DNA from: Planotetraspora sp. A-T 1434
GTDB lineage: Bacteria > Actinomycetota > Actinomycetes > Streptosporangiales > Streptosporangiaceae
Assembly (NCBI RefSeq): GCF_025420585.1
Contig: NZ_JAOEGB010000001.1
Span: 310,001-374,000 of the forward strand
Reading direction: 5' to 3'
Length of the DNA stretch: 64,000 nt
Numbering within the stretch: the first letter of the stretch is position 1; each line of letters begins with the position of its first letter. The notes beneath the pieces were generated by a model, which was not told the origin of the DNA, searched no databases, and was given only the letters and a program-made list of their open reading frames with translations. The position numbers were made by a program, and so were the translations under genes. Below, piece by piece: positions 34,597 to 42,076 of this stretch.

Positions 34597-34956
34597 TGCT
34601 CCGGGGCGTTCCCTGACGACGCCGGGTCGGCTGCATGATCACGGATCGTGAAATCGCCGTTCAGACGGGAAGGCAGGCGGTCGTCTTGTGCGGGCGGCTT
34701 TCTCGATCGTGCCGGGCTGAATATCAGTGGCCCAGGACAGCCGGTTCGGGGCAACCTGGTTCCGCATGAAAGGTCTCCTTCGTGTCGCTGCCAGTGTGCA
34801 CGGAGCGGGGGAGATGCTTCGACCTATTTCATTACTGGGCGATTCGTGCACTAAAACGCTATCCGGCATATACGAATTGACGCGCATTTCACTGATCCGC
34901 TGTACTGTCTGCTCGTCGGCGTCGCCCGCCGTGCCCCCGGACGGAAGGGACACCCT
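34597..34956. other. Intergenic region upstream of the DUF7873-like gene
   Basis: 360 bases with one dispersed GTGATCATG-type element (reverse orientation, 34632-34643) and, from about 34820 to 34910, a stretch clearly richer in A and T than its surroundings. A candidate promoter is TTGACG (34877-34882), 18 bases, TGTACT (34901-34906). No gene is seen. Confidence 0.5.
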
Positions 34957-35688
34957 GTGACCAAGCTCAACCAGATCCTCGCCGTGGAGAAGGGCGTCAA
35001 GGCCGACGTCCAGCGCAAGGTGACCGACGCCTATCACACGATCCAGAAGAGCCCGCTCCTGTCCGGCATCTCCCGGTCCTACCAGCCGATCGACGACGAG
35101 GGCGAGCAGTTGCCACCCGAGTCGACCCGCGTCCAGGTGCAGGCCGAGAGCGTGCTGAAGGACGTCGGCGTGACCTTGACGCGGTTGTTCGACGTGACCG
35201 CGACGAAGGACTGGGCGAACTGCTCGGCCAGGGCCGACGTGAAGGTGGACGGCGTCACGCTGCTCGAAGGCGTGCCGGTGACGTACCTGCTGTTCCTGGA
35301 GAAGCAGCTCGTCGACCTGCACACGCTCATCAGCAAGCTGCCGACGCTGGACCCGTCCGAGACGTGGTCGCTGGACGAGAACACCGACACCTGGCGCACC
35401 GAGCCGGTGAAGACGACGCGGACGAAGAAGGTCCCGCGTAACCATGTCCTGGCGGAGGCTACCGACAAGCACCCGGCGCAGGTGCAGGTCTACAACGAGG
35501 ACGTGGTCGTCGGCTACTGGACGAAGATCTCCTTCTCGGGTGCGCTGCCGCAGCGGCGTGTGAACGAGCTCCTGGGCAGGGTGCAGAAGCTCCAGGACGC
35601 CGTGAAGTATGCCCGCGAGGAGGCCAACGGCACCGAGGTCGCCGACAAGCGGATCGGTGAGGCGGTGTTCGGCTACCTGCTCGGGTAG
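34957..35688 (+). CDS. DUF7873-like protein associated with permuted tRNA-like RNAs
   Basis: 243 residues from GTG 34957, preceded by GGAAGGGA. Conserved-looking blocks include TKLNQILAVEKGVKADVQ, SGISRSYQPIDDEGEQLPPE, LFDVTATKDWANCSARADV, VPVTYLLFLEKQLVDLHT, RTKKVPRNHVLAEATDKHPAQ and LPQRRVNELLGRVQKLQDAVKYAREEAN. I recognise the family from other actinomycetes and recall it as DUF7873, with no known function. It has no membrane segment and is mixed alpha/beta with a basic TRTKKVPR stretch suited to nucleic-acid contact. The stop is followed within 13 bases by a hairpin and then two tRNA-like RNAs, which suggests that protein and RNAs act together. Confidence 0.7.
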   Translation: MTKLNQILAVEKGVKADVQRKVTDAYHTIQKSPLLSGISRSYQPIDDEGEQLPPESTRVQVQAESVLKDVGVTLTRLFDVTATKDWANCSARADVKVDGVTLLEGVPVTYLLFLEKQLVDLHTLISKLPTLDPSETWSLDENTDTWRTEPVKTTRTKKVPRNHVLAEATDKHPAQVQVYNEDVVVGYWTKISFSGALPQRRVNELLGRVQKLQDAVKYAREEANGTEVADKRIGEAVFGYLLG

Positions 35689-35700
35689 CCCAAAAGACCC

Positions 35701-35720
35701 CCCGGGCCCGAGCGCCTGGG
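35701..35720 (+). terminator. Hairpin directly after the DUF7873-like gene
   Basis: CCCGGGC (35701-35707), a 6-base loop, then GCCTGGG (35714-35720): seven pairs, one G-U. It may end the mRNA or separate it from the RNA transcript by processing. It is only 18 bases before the first RNA stem. Confidence 0.45.
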
Positions 35721-35737
35721 GTGCGCGAGGAGCGCAA

Positions 35738-35866
35738 GCTGAAACTGAAGGTCAGCCTGAACGACGGCGACAGCGGAGGTTCGATCCCTCCCCCCGGCAC
35801 GCGGGCCGGGGTAGCCCAACTGGTAGAGGCAGCCGATCAAACTCAGACTCTCGCTCCAGATTCAGC
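35738..35866 (+). ncRNA. Circularly permuted tRNA-like RNA 1 (Y RNA/YrlA-like)
   Basis: Order 5' to 3': outer stem strand (GCTGAA.CTG, 35738-35747); inner stem strand CGGC (35765-35768); T-arm GGAGG-TTCGATC-CCTCC (35775-35791); acceptor 3' strand CCCCGGC (35792-35798); 6-base loop; acceptor 5' strand GCCGGGG (35805-35811, 7/7 pairs); TA; D-arm GCCC-AACTGGTA-GAGGC (35814-35830); GCCG (35832-35835, pairs with CGGC); outer strand CAG.TTCAGC (35857-35866). T-loop and D-loop carry tRNA invariant bases. The place of the anticodon arm is taken by the stem joining the two RNA ends. This is the tRNA mimic described for bacterial Y RNAs. It cannot be aminoacylated because the acceptor is closed. Confidence 0.75.
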
Positions 35867-35891
35867 ATTGCCGTCGAGTGCCAGATCAACC

Positions 35892-35998
35892 GAGGGTGGA
35901 CTGTGATCGTTGAGATGCCGGTTCGAGTCCGGCTCGCGGCTCTTCGTGCCGCGGTAGCTCAATGGCAGAGCGCACGTCGTGAGGACTGATCCGCCCTC
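35892..35998 (+). ncRNA. Circularly permuted tRNA-like RNA 2 (Y RNA/YrlA-like)
   Basis: Outer stem GAGGGTGGA (35892-35900) with TCCGCCCTC (35990-35998), nine pairs including one G-U. Inside it come T-arm GCCGG-TTCGAGT-CCGGC (35917-35933), acceptor 3' strand TCGCGGC (35934-35940), 7-base loop TCTTCGT, acceptor 5' strand GCCGCGG (35948-35954, six Watson-Crick pairs and one G-U), TA, and a perfect D-arm GCTC-AATGGCA-GAGC (35957-35971). The unit of about 107 bases matches the size and order of YrlA-type RNAs. The region between outer stem and tRNA-like core (35901-35916 and 35972-35989) should hold any Ro-type binding site; I could not identify the known motif with confidence. Confidence 0.78.
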
Positions 35999-36036
35999 TT
36001 AAACGCCGCTGGCACCGCGATATGGCGGCTTCGACA

Positions 36037-36070
36037 GACCCCCGGGGACATGGATAGGTACCCGGGGGTC
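36037..36070 (+). terminator. Terminator of the tRNA-like RNA locus
   Basis: GACCCCCGGG and CCCGGGGGTC form a perfect 10-bp stem around a 14-base loop, followed by a pyrimidine-rich GCTCCTTTCC. It lies 38 bases after the second RNA. A smaller GCCGC/GCGGC stem precedes it (36005-36028). Confidence 0.7.
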
Positions 36071-36158
36071 GCTCCTTTCCTGGGCTCTATGCGTACCCAC
36101 GACGACTCCCGGGCCCATGGCCACGTTCGTTCGGTCCCGGCGGAGATTACGGGAATCT

Positions 36159-36171
36159 GTGCATGATCACG
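36159..36171 (-). repeat. Single dispersed GTGATCATGCAC element
   Basis: Read on the minus strand the element is GTGATCATGCAC followed by AGATTCCCG. It supplies the TGA stop codon of the adenosine deaminase gene. Confidence 0.75.
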
Positions 36172-37207
36172 CGCGGAGGGGGAGGGGTGGGGTGGTGTAG
36201 GCGTCGATCTCGGCCAGTAGGGCGGACTTGTCTTCGACGCTCATGAAGGAGGCCCGGACGGCCGACCGCGCGAGGTCGGCGATGCCGTCCCGGTCGAGGC
36301 CGAGAAGCTCGGCGGCCACCGCGTACTCCTGGTTGAGGGTCGTCCCGAACATCGGCGGGTCGTCGGAGTTGATCGTGACGGGGACCCCGGCCTTGACCAG
36401 CTCGGGGAGGGGATGGGCGGCCAGGCTCGGGATGGCGCCCGTGCGGATGTTGGAGGTGGGGCAGACCTCCAGGGTGATGCCGTGCTCGGCGAGGTGTTCG
36501 AGCAGGGCGGGGTCCTCCACGCTGTGGACGCCGTGGCCGATGCGCTCGGCCCCCAGCTCCCGGATGGCCTCCCACACCGTCTCCGCGCCCGTGGTCTCTC
36601 CGGCGTGCGGTACGGAACGCAGCCCGGCGGCCCGGGCGGCGGCGAAGTGGGGGGCGAACTGCGCCCTCGGCACGCCGGCCTCCGGCCCGCCGAGGCCGAA
36701 GCTGACCAGCCCGTCCGGCCGCTGGCCGAGGGCCAGCGACAGGGTCGGCTCGGCGGCCGCGACGCCGAACTCGCCGGGGATGTCGAAGCACCAGCGCAGC
36801 GTCGTGCCGAAGTCGGTCTCGACCCGGCGGCGGGCGTCCTCGATCACCTCGCAGAACTGGGCGGGCGCGAACCCCTTCTCCAGGTGGAGGTAGGGCGTGA
36901 TGGTCAGCTCGGCGTACCGGACCCGCTGGCCGGCCAGGTCGCGGCCGACCCCGTGAATCAGGGCCCAGAGGTCCTCCGGGTCCCTGATCAGGTCCATCAC
37001 GGCCACGTATACCTCGATGAAATGCGCGAAGTCGCGGAAGACGAAGAAGGAGGCCAGCTGGGACGGGTCGGCGGGCACCGGCGTGCTGCCCTCGTGGCGG
37101 GCGGCCAGCTCGGCCACGATCTGGGGAGACGCCGCGCCGACGTGGTGTACGTGCAACTCCGCCTTGGGCAGTCCGGCGATGAATTTCGTGAGGTCAGGGT
37201 CGATCAC
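36167..37207 (-). CDS. add: Adenosine deaminase
   Basis: 346 residues from GTG 37207. Metal and catalytic motifs of the ADA family are present: AELHVHHVGA at the N-terminus (variant of HxHLxG), HAGET (catalytic region), RIGHGVHS, and the late NSDDPPMF aspartate pair. It deaminates adenosine or deoxyadenosine to inosine; some family members act on related bases. A -10 (TACGGT, 37214-37219 on the minus strand) lies 6 bases before the GTG with no ribosome-binding site, so the mRNA is probably leaderless. The frame continues upstream to 37264 without support. Confidence 0.92.
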   Translation of the reverse strand: MIDPDLTKFIAGLPKAELHVHHVGAASPQIVAELAARHEGSTPVPADPSQLASFFVFRDFAHFIEVYVAVMDLIRDPEDLWALIHGVGRDLAGQRVRYAELTITPYLHLEKGFAPAQFCEVIEDARRRVETDFGTTLRWCFDIPGEFGVAAAEPTLSLALGQRPDGLVSFGLGGPEAGVPRAQFAPHFAAARAAGLRSVPHAGETTGAETVWEAIRELGAERIGHGVHSVEDPALLEHLAEHGITLEVCPTSNIRTGAIPSLAAHPLPELVKAGVPVTINSDDPPMFGTTLNQEYAVAAELLGLDRDGIADLARSAVRASFMSVEDKSALLAEIDAYTTPPLPLRA

Positions 37208-37219
37208 GCGACGACCGTA
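37208..37219 (-). promoter_or_regulatory. -10 element of leaderless adenosine deaminase gene
   Basis: TACGGT on the minus strand, six bases from the GTG start. Confidence 0.45.
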
Positions 37220-37298
37220 ACAAGGACCTGCCGCCCGGTTCCAACTAAGATGGCCGTTTCTCACAGCAGTTTGTCAGGTTCGCCCCAAAGGGGCGGGG

Positions 37299-38378
37299 CT
37301 ATTCCGTCGGTGGCAGCTCGTTGAGGATCACCGTGACGGTTGAGGTCCGGCCGTCCGGGTGCAGGACCTGGACCTGCGTCTTGTCGCCCGGCCTCAGCGT
37401 CGCGAGCACCTGGGAGAGCGCGTTCGCGGTGGGAGTCCGGACGCCGCCGACGCTGACGATCACGTCGCCGGGCTTGATGCCCGCCTTTTCCGCCCCGCTC
37501 CCCGGCGTCAACGCGCCGACCACGGCGCCGATCGGGTTGCCGTCCGCGTCGACGGCCGTGCCGACGCGGACACCCAGCGCCGCCCGGCGGCTGTTGACCA
37601 CCCTGCCGAACTTGATGATCTGGCCCGCGACGTCGGTGGCCGTGTCGCTCGGGATGGCGAAGCCGATGCCGGGGGCCGCGCCCAGCTCGGGATCGACAGC
37701 CGCGAGGGTCGGGATGCCGATGACCTGGCCGGAGAGGTCCACGAGCGCACCGCCGCTGTTTCCCGGGTTGATGGGGGCCGAGGTCTGGATGGCGTTGGTG
37801 ATGGTGGCTCCCGGCGTCCCGGTCGGCCCCTGCCCGGAAACCGTGCGGCCCAGGGCGGACACGATGCCCTGCGTCACGCTTCCCGAGAAGCCGAGCGGGT
37901 TGCCCATGGCGAGCACGATCTGACCGACCTGGAGCTGGGCGGACCGCCCGAACGTCGCGGGGGCCAACCCGCTGGGGTCGTCGACCTTGATCATCGCCAG
38001 GTCGCCGGCCGGGAAGGTGTTGACGAGCGTGGCCCTCCGCGGCTTGCCGCCGGTCGCGAGGGTGACCTGGAATTCCCGCGCCTTACCCACCACATGGGCA
38101 TTTGTCACGATGTGGCCAGCGGTGTCGTAGACGACGCCGGAGCCCAGGCCCGTGGTCGTCGTGATCTGGACGATGGCCGGCAGCACCCTCTTGATGACCC
38201 GTTCGAACGTCGACTCGAGCGCGGCCGCCTCGGGGGCTCCCGATACGGAGGGCGAGGCCGTCGCCGTCCGCGCCGCCGGGGAGCTGCCTTTGAGGCTCCC
38301 GGCCACGCCTCCGCACGACGTGACTGCGACCAGAGTGAGCGCGGCCGCCATGCGGGTGACAGCCCGTGAGAATCCCAT
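37299..38378 (-). CDS. HtrA/DegP-like serine protease lipoprotein with PDZ domain
   Basis: 359 residues from ATG 38378, chosen for its GGGGAG ribosome-binding site and lipoprotein signal (VAVTSC). The trypsin-like domain shows His in VTNAHVVG, Asp in GDLAMIKVDDP and Ser in NPGNSGGALVD, so the triad is intact. The PDZ domain follows (AVVGALTPGSGAEKAGIKPGDVIVSVGG). It probably degrades misfolded envelope proteins. It diverges from the 38539 gene; both promoters lie in 38379-38538. Confidence 0.9.
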   Translation of the reverse strand: MGFSRAVTRMAAALTLVAVTSCGGVAGSLKGSSPAARTATASPSVSGAPEAAALESTFERVIKRVLPAIVQITTTTGLGSGVVYDTAGHIVTNAHVVGKAREFQVTLATGGKPRRATLVNTFPAGDLAMIKVDDPSGLAPATFGRSAQLQVGQIVLAMGNPLGFSGSVTQGIVSALGRTVSGQGPTGTPGATITNAIQTSAPINPGNSGGALVDLSGQVIGIPTLAAVDPELGAAPGIGFAIPSDTATDVAGQIIKFGRVVNSRRAALGVRVGTAVDADGNPIGAVVGALTPGSGAEKAGIKPGDVIVSVGGVRTPTANALSQVLATLRPGDKTQVQVLHPDGRTSTVTVILNELPPTE

Positions 38379-38526
38379 GCTCCCCTGTCTACCCAGGTGA
38401 GGGCGGGGATCCAAGCACCGGGACCTCGGCCGGTCGGCGGGGCGTCGGGACCCCCCACCGATGCGGAGCGGCAAAGCGCCGCCGAAGCGTGACTGGGAGC
38501 GACCTCGACCATCGTCGTTTCTGACG

Positions 38527-38538
38527 TAATCTGCGGAC
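38527..38538 (+). promoter_or_regulatory. Promoter of leaderless gene at 38539
   Basis: TAATCT (38527-38532) lies 6 bases before ATG 38539, with TCGACC 16 bases upstream as a partial -35. Confidence 0.5.
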
Positions 38539-39456
38539 ATGACGGAGGGCGGCGGAAACCCGGCCGGGCATGACCGGCCACGGCAGCCTTTCATCCGTTC
38601 CTACGACGCGCCGACGACGCCGATGCCACGGGTGCGTCCCGAAGATCTCCGGACCACGCCGCCGGTCACGCCGCCGTCAGGAGGGGCGCTCGCTCTCGCA
38701 CGAGGGGCCGGCCGCCGCGCCTGGGACCTTCCGCTCCGCCTCTTCTACACGGTCGTCGCGGCCGTCGGGGCGATCATCGCGGTGGCCCTGGTCTTCCTGG
38801 TCTTCTCGGGGGACAAGCCGGGGTACGTCGCGCCGGTCCACCAGGCGCAGGCCGGGGCGACCGGGCCGGCGAGCCCCACCCCGAGCGCCTCTCCGACCCC
38901 GCCGCCCGTGGCGCTGCCCAAGGTCCCGGGCTCGTACAAGTATCTGCCGGTCTATCCCGGTCAGGGGACGTCCGTGGTGTCGTACGTCCTCGACAAGAAG
39001 GCCGGGATCAGCTATCCCAAGTTCGGCAAGCCGTGGAAGACGGCCGGCTCGGCGCCGTTCGCCCTCGCCCAGCGGGCCGGTCCGGTAGGACTGCCGCAGG
39101 CGCTGATCGGCTCGGGTCCCCTTCCGGGGGCCGCGCCTGGCACGCTCGGCACCTACCGCGACTATCGCAAGGTGGCCGCCAAGGCGGTCAGGTGGACGCT
39201 TCGCCGGCAGCCGCCCGGCGGCAAGCTCACCTGGACGGCGTCCCAGCCGGTACGGCGCGGCATGGGGTGGCTGCTCGGCTACAGGCTCAGCTACGTCACG
39301 GGCGGGGCCAAGCACTCGTCCCAGGCCATCGTGGCGGTCGTCGGCACGGGGAGGACGAGGCCCGCGATGCTGTTCGCCACGGTGCCGGACGACCGCAAGG
39401 AGCTTCTCCACGATCTGAACATGCTGTTCTGGGCCGTCCGCCCAATTCCCGCGTGA
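38539..39456 (+). CDS. Membrane-anchored protein of unknown function
   Basis: 305 residues: a Pro-rich cytoplasmic N-terminus (1-60), one transmembrane helix (about 70-92), a Pro/Ser/Thr linker (SPTPSASPTPPP, to about 130), and an extracytoplasmic domain with GSYKYLPVYPGQGTSVVSYVLDKK and WTLRRQPPGGKLTWTASQPVRRG. I do not recognise the family. It ends inside a dispersed GTGATCATGCAC element that provides its stop codon. The neighbouring HtrA-like gene is divergent, which hints at a shared envelope theme only. Confidence 0.7.
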   Translation: MTEGGGNPAGHDRPRQPFIRSYDAPTTPMPRVRPEDLRTTPPVTPPSGGALALARGAGRRAWDLPLRLFYTVVAAVGAIIAVALVFLVFSGDKPGYVAPVHQAQAGATGPASPTPSASPTPPPVALPKVPGSYKYLPVYPGQGTSVVSYVLDKKAGISYPKFGKPWKTAGSAPFALAQRAGPVGLPQALIGSGPLPGAAPGTLGTYRDYRKVAAKAVRWTLRRQPPGGKLTWTASQPVRRGMGWLLGYRLSYVTGGAKHSSQAIVAVVGTGRTRPAMLFATVPDDRKELLHDLNMLFWAVRPIPA

Positions 39457-39698
39457 TCATGCACAAGTTCCCGGGGTGTCCCTCCGACCTGCGCGGCGGC
39501 CGTACGTGATCATGCACACCTTCATCTGCACCTATGGTGAGCTGCGGACGTACGCTCGTGATCATGCAGGCGTGTTGCGGGTGCATGATCACGAACGGCA
39601 TTCGCGCAGCTAGGGTGCGGTCTCCGGGAACCCGTGCATGATCATCTGCGATGAAGGCGCAGGATAGGTGGCAGTCCAGGGAAGCTGTGCATGATCAC
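39453..39698. repeat. Cluster of six GTGATCATGCAC elements
   Basis: Forward copies at 39453, 39506 and 39558; reverse copies ending at 39592, 39644 and 39698. The best copies continue, after three variable bases, with TTCCCGGG-like sequence and then CCTGCGC about 15 bases later. Forward copies occupy the left half and reverse copies the right half, so the array as a whole is roughly palindromic. The whole intergenic region between two genes is made of these elements. Confidence 0.85.
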
Positions 39699-39731
39699 GC
39701 CGAAGGGCTGGGTAGTGCGAGAACCTCCTTC

Positions 39732-39758
39732 TAGAATATGGTTCTACCAAGTTTCTAG
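39732..39758 (+). promoter_or_regulatory. Inverted-repeat operator and -10 upstream of acyl-CoA dehydrogenase
   Basis: TAGAA, five bases, TTCTA (39732-39746), with a further TTTCTAG at 39752-39758. TAGAAT inside it can serve as -10. The site resembles TetR-type operators of fatty-acid or sterol genes (KstR class) but is one base longer than the KstR consensus I remember. Confidence 0.5.
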
Positions 39759-39772
39759 CGGTGGAGGAGCAC

Positions 39773-41980
39773 ATGGCGATCGGGCTGAGCGAGGAGCACG
39801 AGGCGCTCCGCGAGTCGGTGACGAGATGGGCCGAGCGCAACATCTCCGTTGACGTGGTGCGTCGCGCCGTCGGCCGCCCCGGGGAGTCGCGGACCGAGGA
39901 GCGCCCGGCATTCTGGGCCGGACTCGCCGGCCAGGGCCTGCTCGGACTGCACATCCCCGAGGAGCACGGCGGGTCGGGATACGGCCTGCTGGAGACGGCC
40001 GTCGCGATCGAAGCCCTGTCTGAGCGCGTGGCGCCCGGGCCGTTCGTGCCGACCGTGTTCGCGAGCGCCGCCATCCTGGCCTCCGACGGGAAGGCGCACG
40101 CCAAGCTGCTGCCCGGCCTCGCCGACGGGTCGGTCACCGGAGCCGTCGCGCTGACGGGCGCGATCTCCGGGACCCGTGACGGCGGCGTGCTCACGATCAG
40201 CGGCGTCGCCGAGCCTGTTCTCGGCGCGGCCCTCGCCGACGTGCTCGTCCTTCCGGTGACCACCGACCTCGGCGAGGAGTGGGTGGCCATCGACGCCGCC
40301 CAGGCGACGATCACGCCCATCAGCCCGCTGGACCTGACCCGCGGCGTGGCCAAGGTCGAGGTGGAGGCGGTAGCCGTACCGGCGGAAAGGGTCCTCGACG
40401 GGCTCACGACATCCGGCGTCCGCGACCTGGCGGCGATCATCCTGGGCGCCGACGCCGTCGGCGTCGCGGCGTGGTCCGTCGCCGCGGCTGCCGACTACGC
40501 GAAGGTCCGGGTGCAGTTCGGCCGCCCGATCGGTCAGTTCCAGGGCATCAAGCACAAGATCTCACGGATGCTCGTCGCGCTGGAGCAGGCCAGGGCCACG
40601 GTTTGGGACGCCACCCGCGCCTCGGGGCAGGAGCGCGCCTACGCTGCCGCTATCGCCGGCGTCATGGCTCCGGACGCGGCCGTGCAGTGCGCGAAGGACG
40701 CCATCCAGACCTTCGGCGGGATCGGCTACACCTTCGAGCACGACGCGCATCTCTACTACCGGCGGGCGCTGACGCTCCGGGCGCTGCTCGGGTCGTCGGC
40801 GGAGTGGGCCGAGATCGTCGCCTCGCTGGCGCTGAGCGGCATCACCCGTGAGATGGAGATCGACCTTCCGGAGGAGTCAGAGCCCCTTCGGGCCGCCATC
40901 CGCGCGGAACTCGCCGAGATCGCCCCGCTCGAAGGCAGGCCGCAGAAGGAGGCGCTGGCCAAGGCCGGCTTCGTGATGCCGCACCTGCCCAAGCCGTGGG
41001 GCCGCGACGCCACGCCCCTGGAGCAGGTGCTGATCCATCAGGAGATCAGAGCCGCCAAGATCAAGCTGCCGCAGATGATCATCGGTGCCTGGGTGGTGCC
41101 GTCCATCGTCTCGTACGGCACGCCGGAGCAGCAGGAGCGGTTCCTGCTGCCCACGCTGAGCGGCGAGATGGTGTGGTGCCAGCTCTTCTCCGAGCCCGGT
41201 GCGGGCTCCGACCTGGCCTCGCTGCAGATGAAGGCCGAGAAGGTCGAGGGCGGCTGGAAGCTCAACGGCCAGAAGATCTGGACCTCCGTCGCCCACGTCG
41301 CCGAGTGGGGCATCTGCATCGCCCGCTCCGACAGCTCCAAGCCCAAGCACGACGGCATCACTTACTTCCTCGTGGACATGAAGGCGCCGGGCGTCACCGT
41401 GCGGCCGCTGACCGAGATGACCGGCGAGAACCTGTTCAACGAGGTCTTCCTCGACGACGTCTTCGTGCCGGACGACCTCGTGGTGGGGGAGGTCGACCAG
41501 GGCTGGAAGGTCGCCCGCAACACGCTGTCCAACGAGCGGGTGTCGCTGTCGTCCGGCTCGGGCGGCACGGGGTCCTCGGTGCCCGACCTCCTCGGCCTGG
41601 CTGGAAGGCTCGGTCGCGAACTGACCCCGGCCGAGCGGCTGGAGCTCGCCAACGTGGTCTGCGAGGGCCACTCCATCAACGCGCTGTCGCTGCGGGTGAC
41701 GTTGAAGCAGCTCGCCGGCGCGGAGCCGGGCGCGGACGCGTCGGTGCGCAAGCTGCTGTCCACGTCGCACGCGCAGCACGTGTCGGAGGCGGCCGTCGAT
41801 CTGCTCGGCCCGGCGGCGGTCACCGCGGCCGACTGGAAGCTCGGCGACCCCGGCTACTGGAACCGCGCGGTCCTCGCCACCCGCGCGATGACCATTTACG
41901 GCGGCACGACCGAGGTCCAGCTCAACATCATCGGCGAGCGCATGCTCGGCCTCCCCCGCGACCCCGAACCGGGCAAGTAG
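39773..41980 (+). CDS. Two-domain (fused) acyl-CoA dehydrogenase
   Basis: 735 residues from ATG 39773 with GGAGGAG 6 bases upstream. Residues 1-360 are one acyl-CoA dehydrogenase domain (IPEEHGGSGYGLLETA; QTFGGIGYTFEHDAHLYYRRA). Residues about 365-735 are a second complete one (LFSEPGAGSDLASLQMKAEKVEGGWKLNGQKIWTS; YGGTTEVQLNIIGERMLGLP). Each half has its own flavin-binding features, so the protein mimics the alpha/beta pairs of sterol side-chain FadE enzymes in a single chain. The substrate is unknown but is possibly a bulky acyl-CoA. Confidence 0.9.
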   Translation: MAIGLSEEHEALRESVTRWAERNISVDVVRRAVGRPGESRTEERPAFWAGLAGQGLLGLHIPEEHGGSGYGLLETAVAIEALSERVAPGPFVPTVFASAAILASDGKAHAKLLPGLADGSVTGAVALTGAISGTRDGGVLTISGVAEPVLGAALADVLVLPVTTDLGEEWVAIDAAQATITPISPLDLTRGVAKVEVEAVAVPAERVLDGLTTSGVRDLAAIILGADAVGVAAWSVAAAADYAKVRVQFGRPIGQFQGIKHKISRMLVALEQARATVWDATRASGQERAYAAAIAGVMAPDAAVQCAKDAIQTFGGIGYTFEHDAHLYYRRALTLRALLGSSAEWAEIVASLALSGITREMEIDLPEESEPLRAAIRAELAEIAPLEGRPQKEALAKAGFVMPHLPKPWGRDATPLEQVLIHQEIRAAKIKLPQMIIGAWVVPSIVSYGTPEQQERFLLPTLSGEMVWCQLFSEPGAGSDLASLQMKAEKVEGGWKLNGQKIWTSVAHVAEWGICIARSDSSKPKHDGITYFLVDMKAPGVTVRPLTEMTGENLFNEVFLDDVFVPDDLVVGEVDQGWKVARNTLSNERVSLSSGSGGTGSSVPDLLGLAGRLGRELTPAERLELANVVCEGHSINALSLRVTLKQLAGAEPGADASVRKLLSTSHAQHVSEAAVDLLGPAAVTAADWKLGDPGYWNRAVLATRAMTIYGGTTEVQLNIIGERMLGLPRDPEPGK

Positions 41981-41993
41981 CGCAAGCGTCCTT

Positions 41994-42045
41994 CTCGATA
42001 GGGGAGCTCGATAGGGGAACTCGATAGGGGAACTCGATAGGGAAA
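41994..42045 (+). repeat. 13-bp tandem repeat, intergenic
   Basis: CTCGATAGGGGAA repeated four times (41994, 42007, 42020, 42033) with single changes in the first and last copy. It starts 14 bases after the acyl-CoA dehydrogenase stop. Confidence 0.9.
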
Positions 42046-42076
42046 GGTGTGGACCCTTCCGAGCCAACCCTTCCGC

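Noticed and set aside
35805-35940. A single tRNA in normal order with a very long intron-like insert (5' half 35805, 3' half 35940)
   Set aside because: Acceptor pairing would be only 5 of 7 plus a wobble, against 7/7 and 6/7 plus a wobble for the permuted reading, which also explains the flanking stems.
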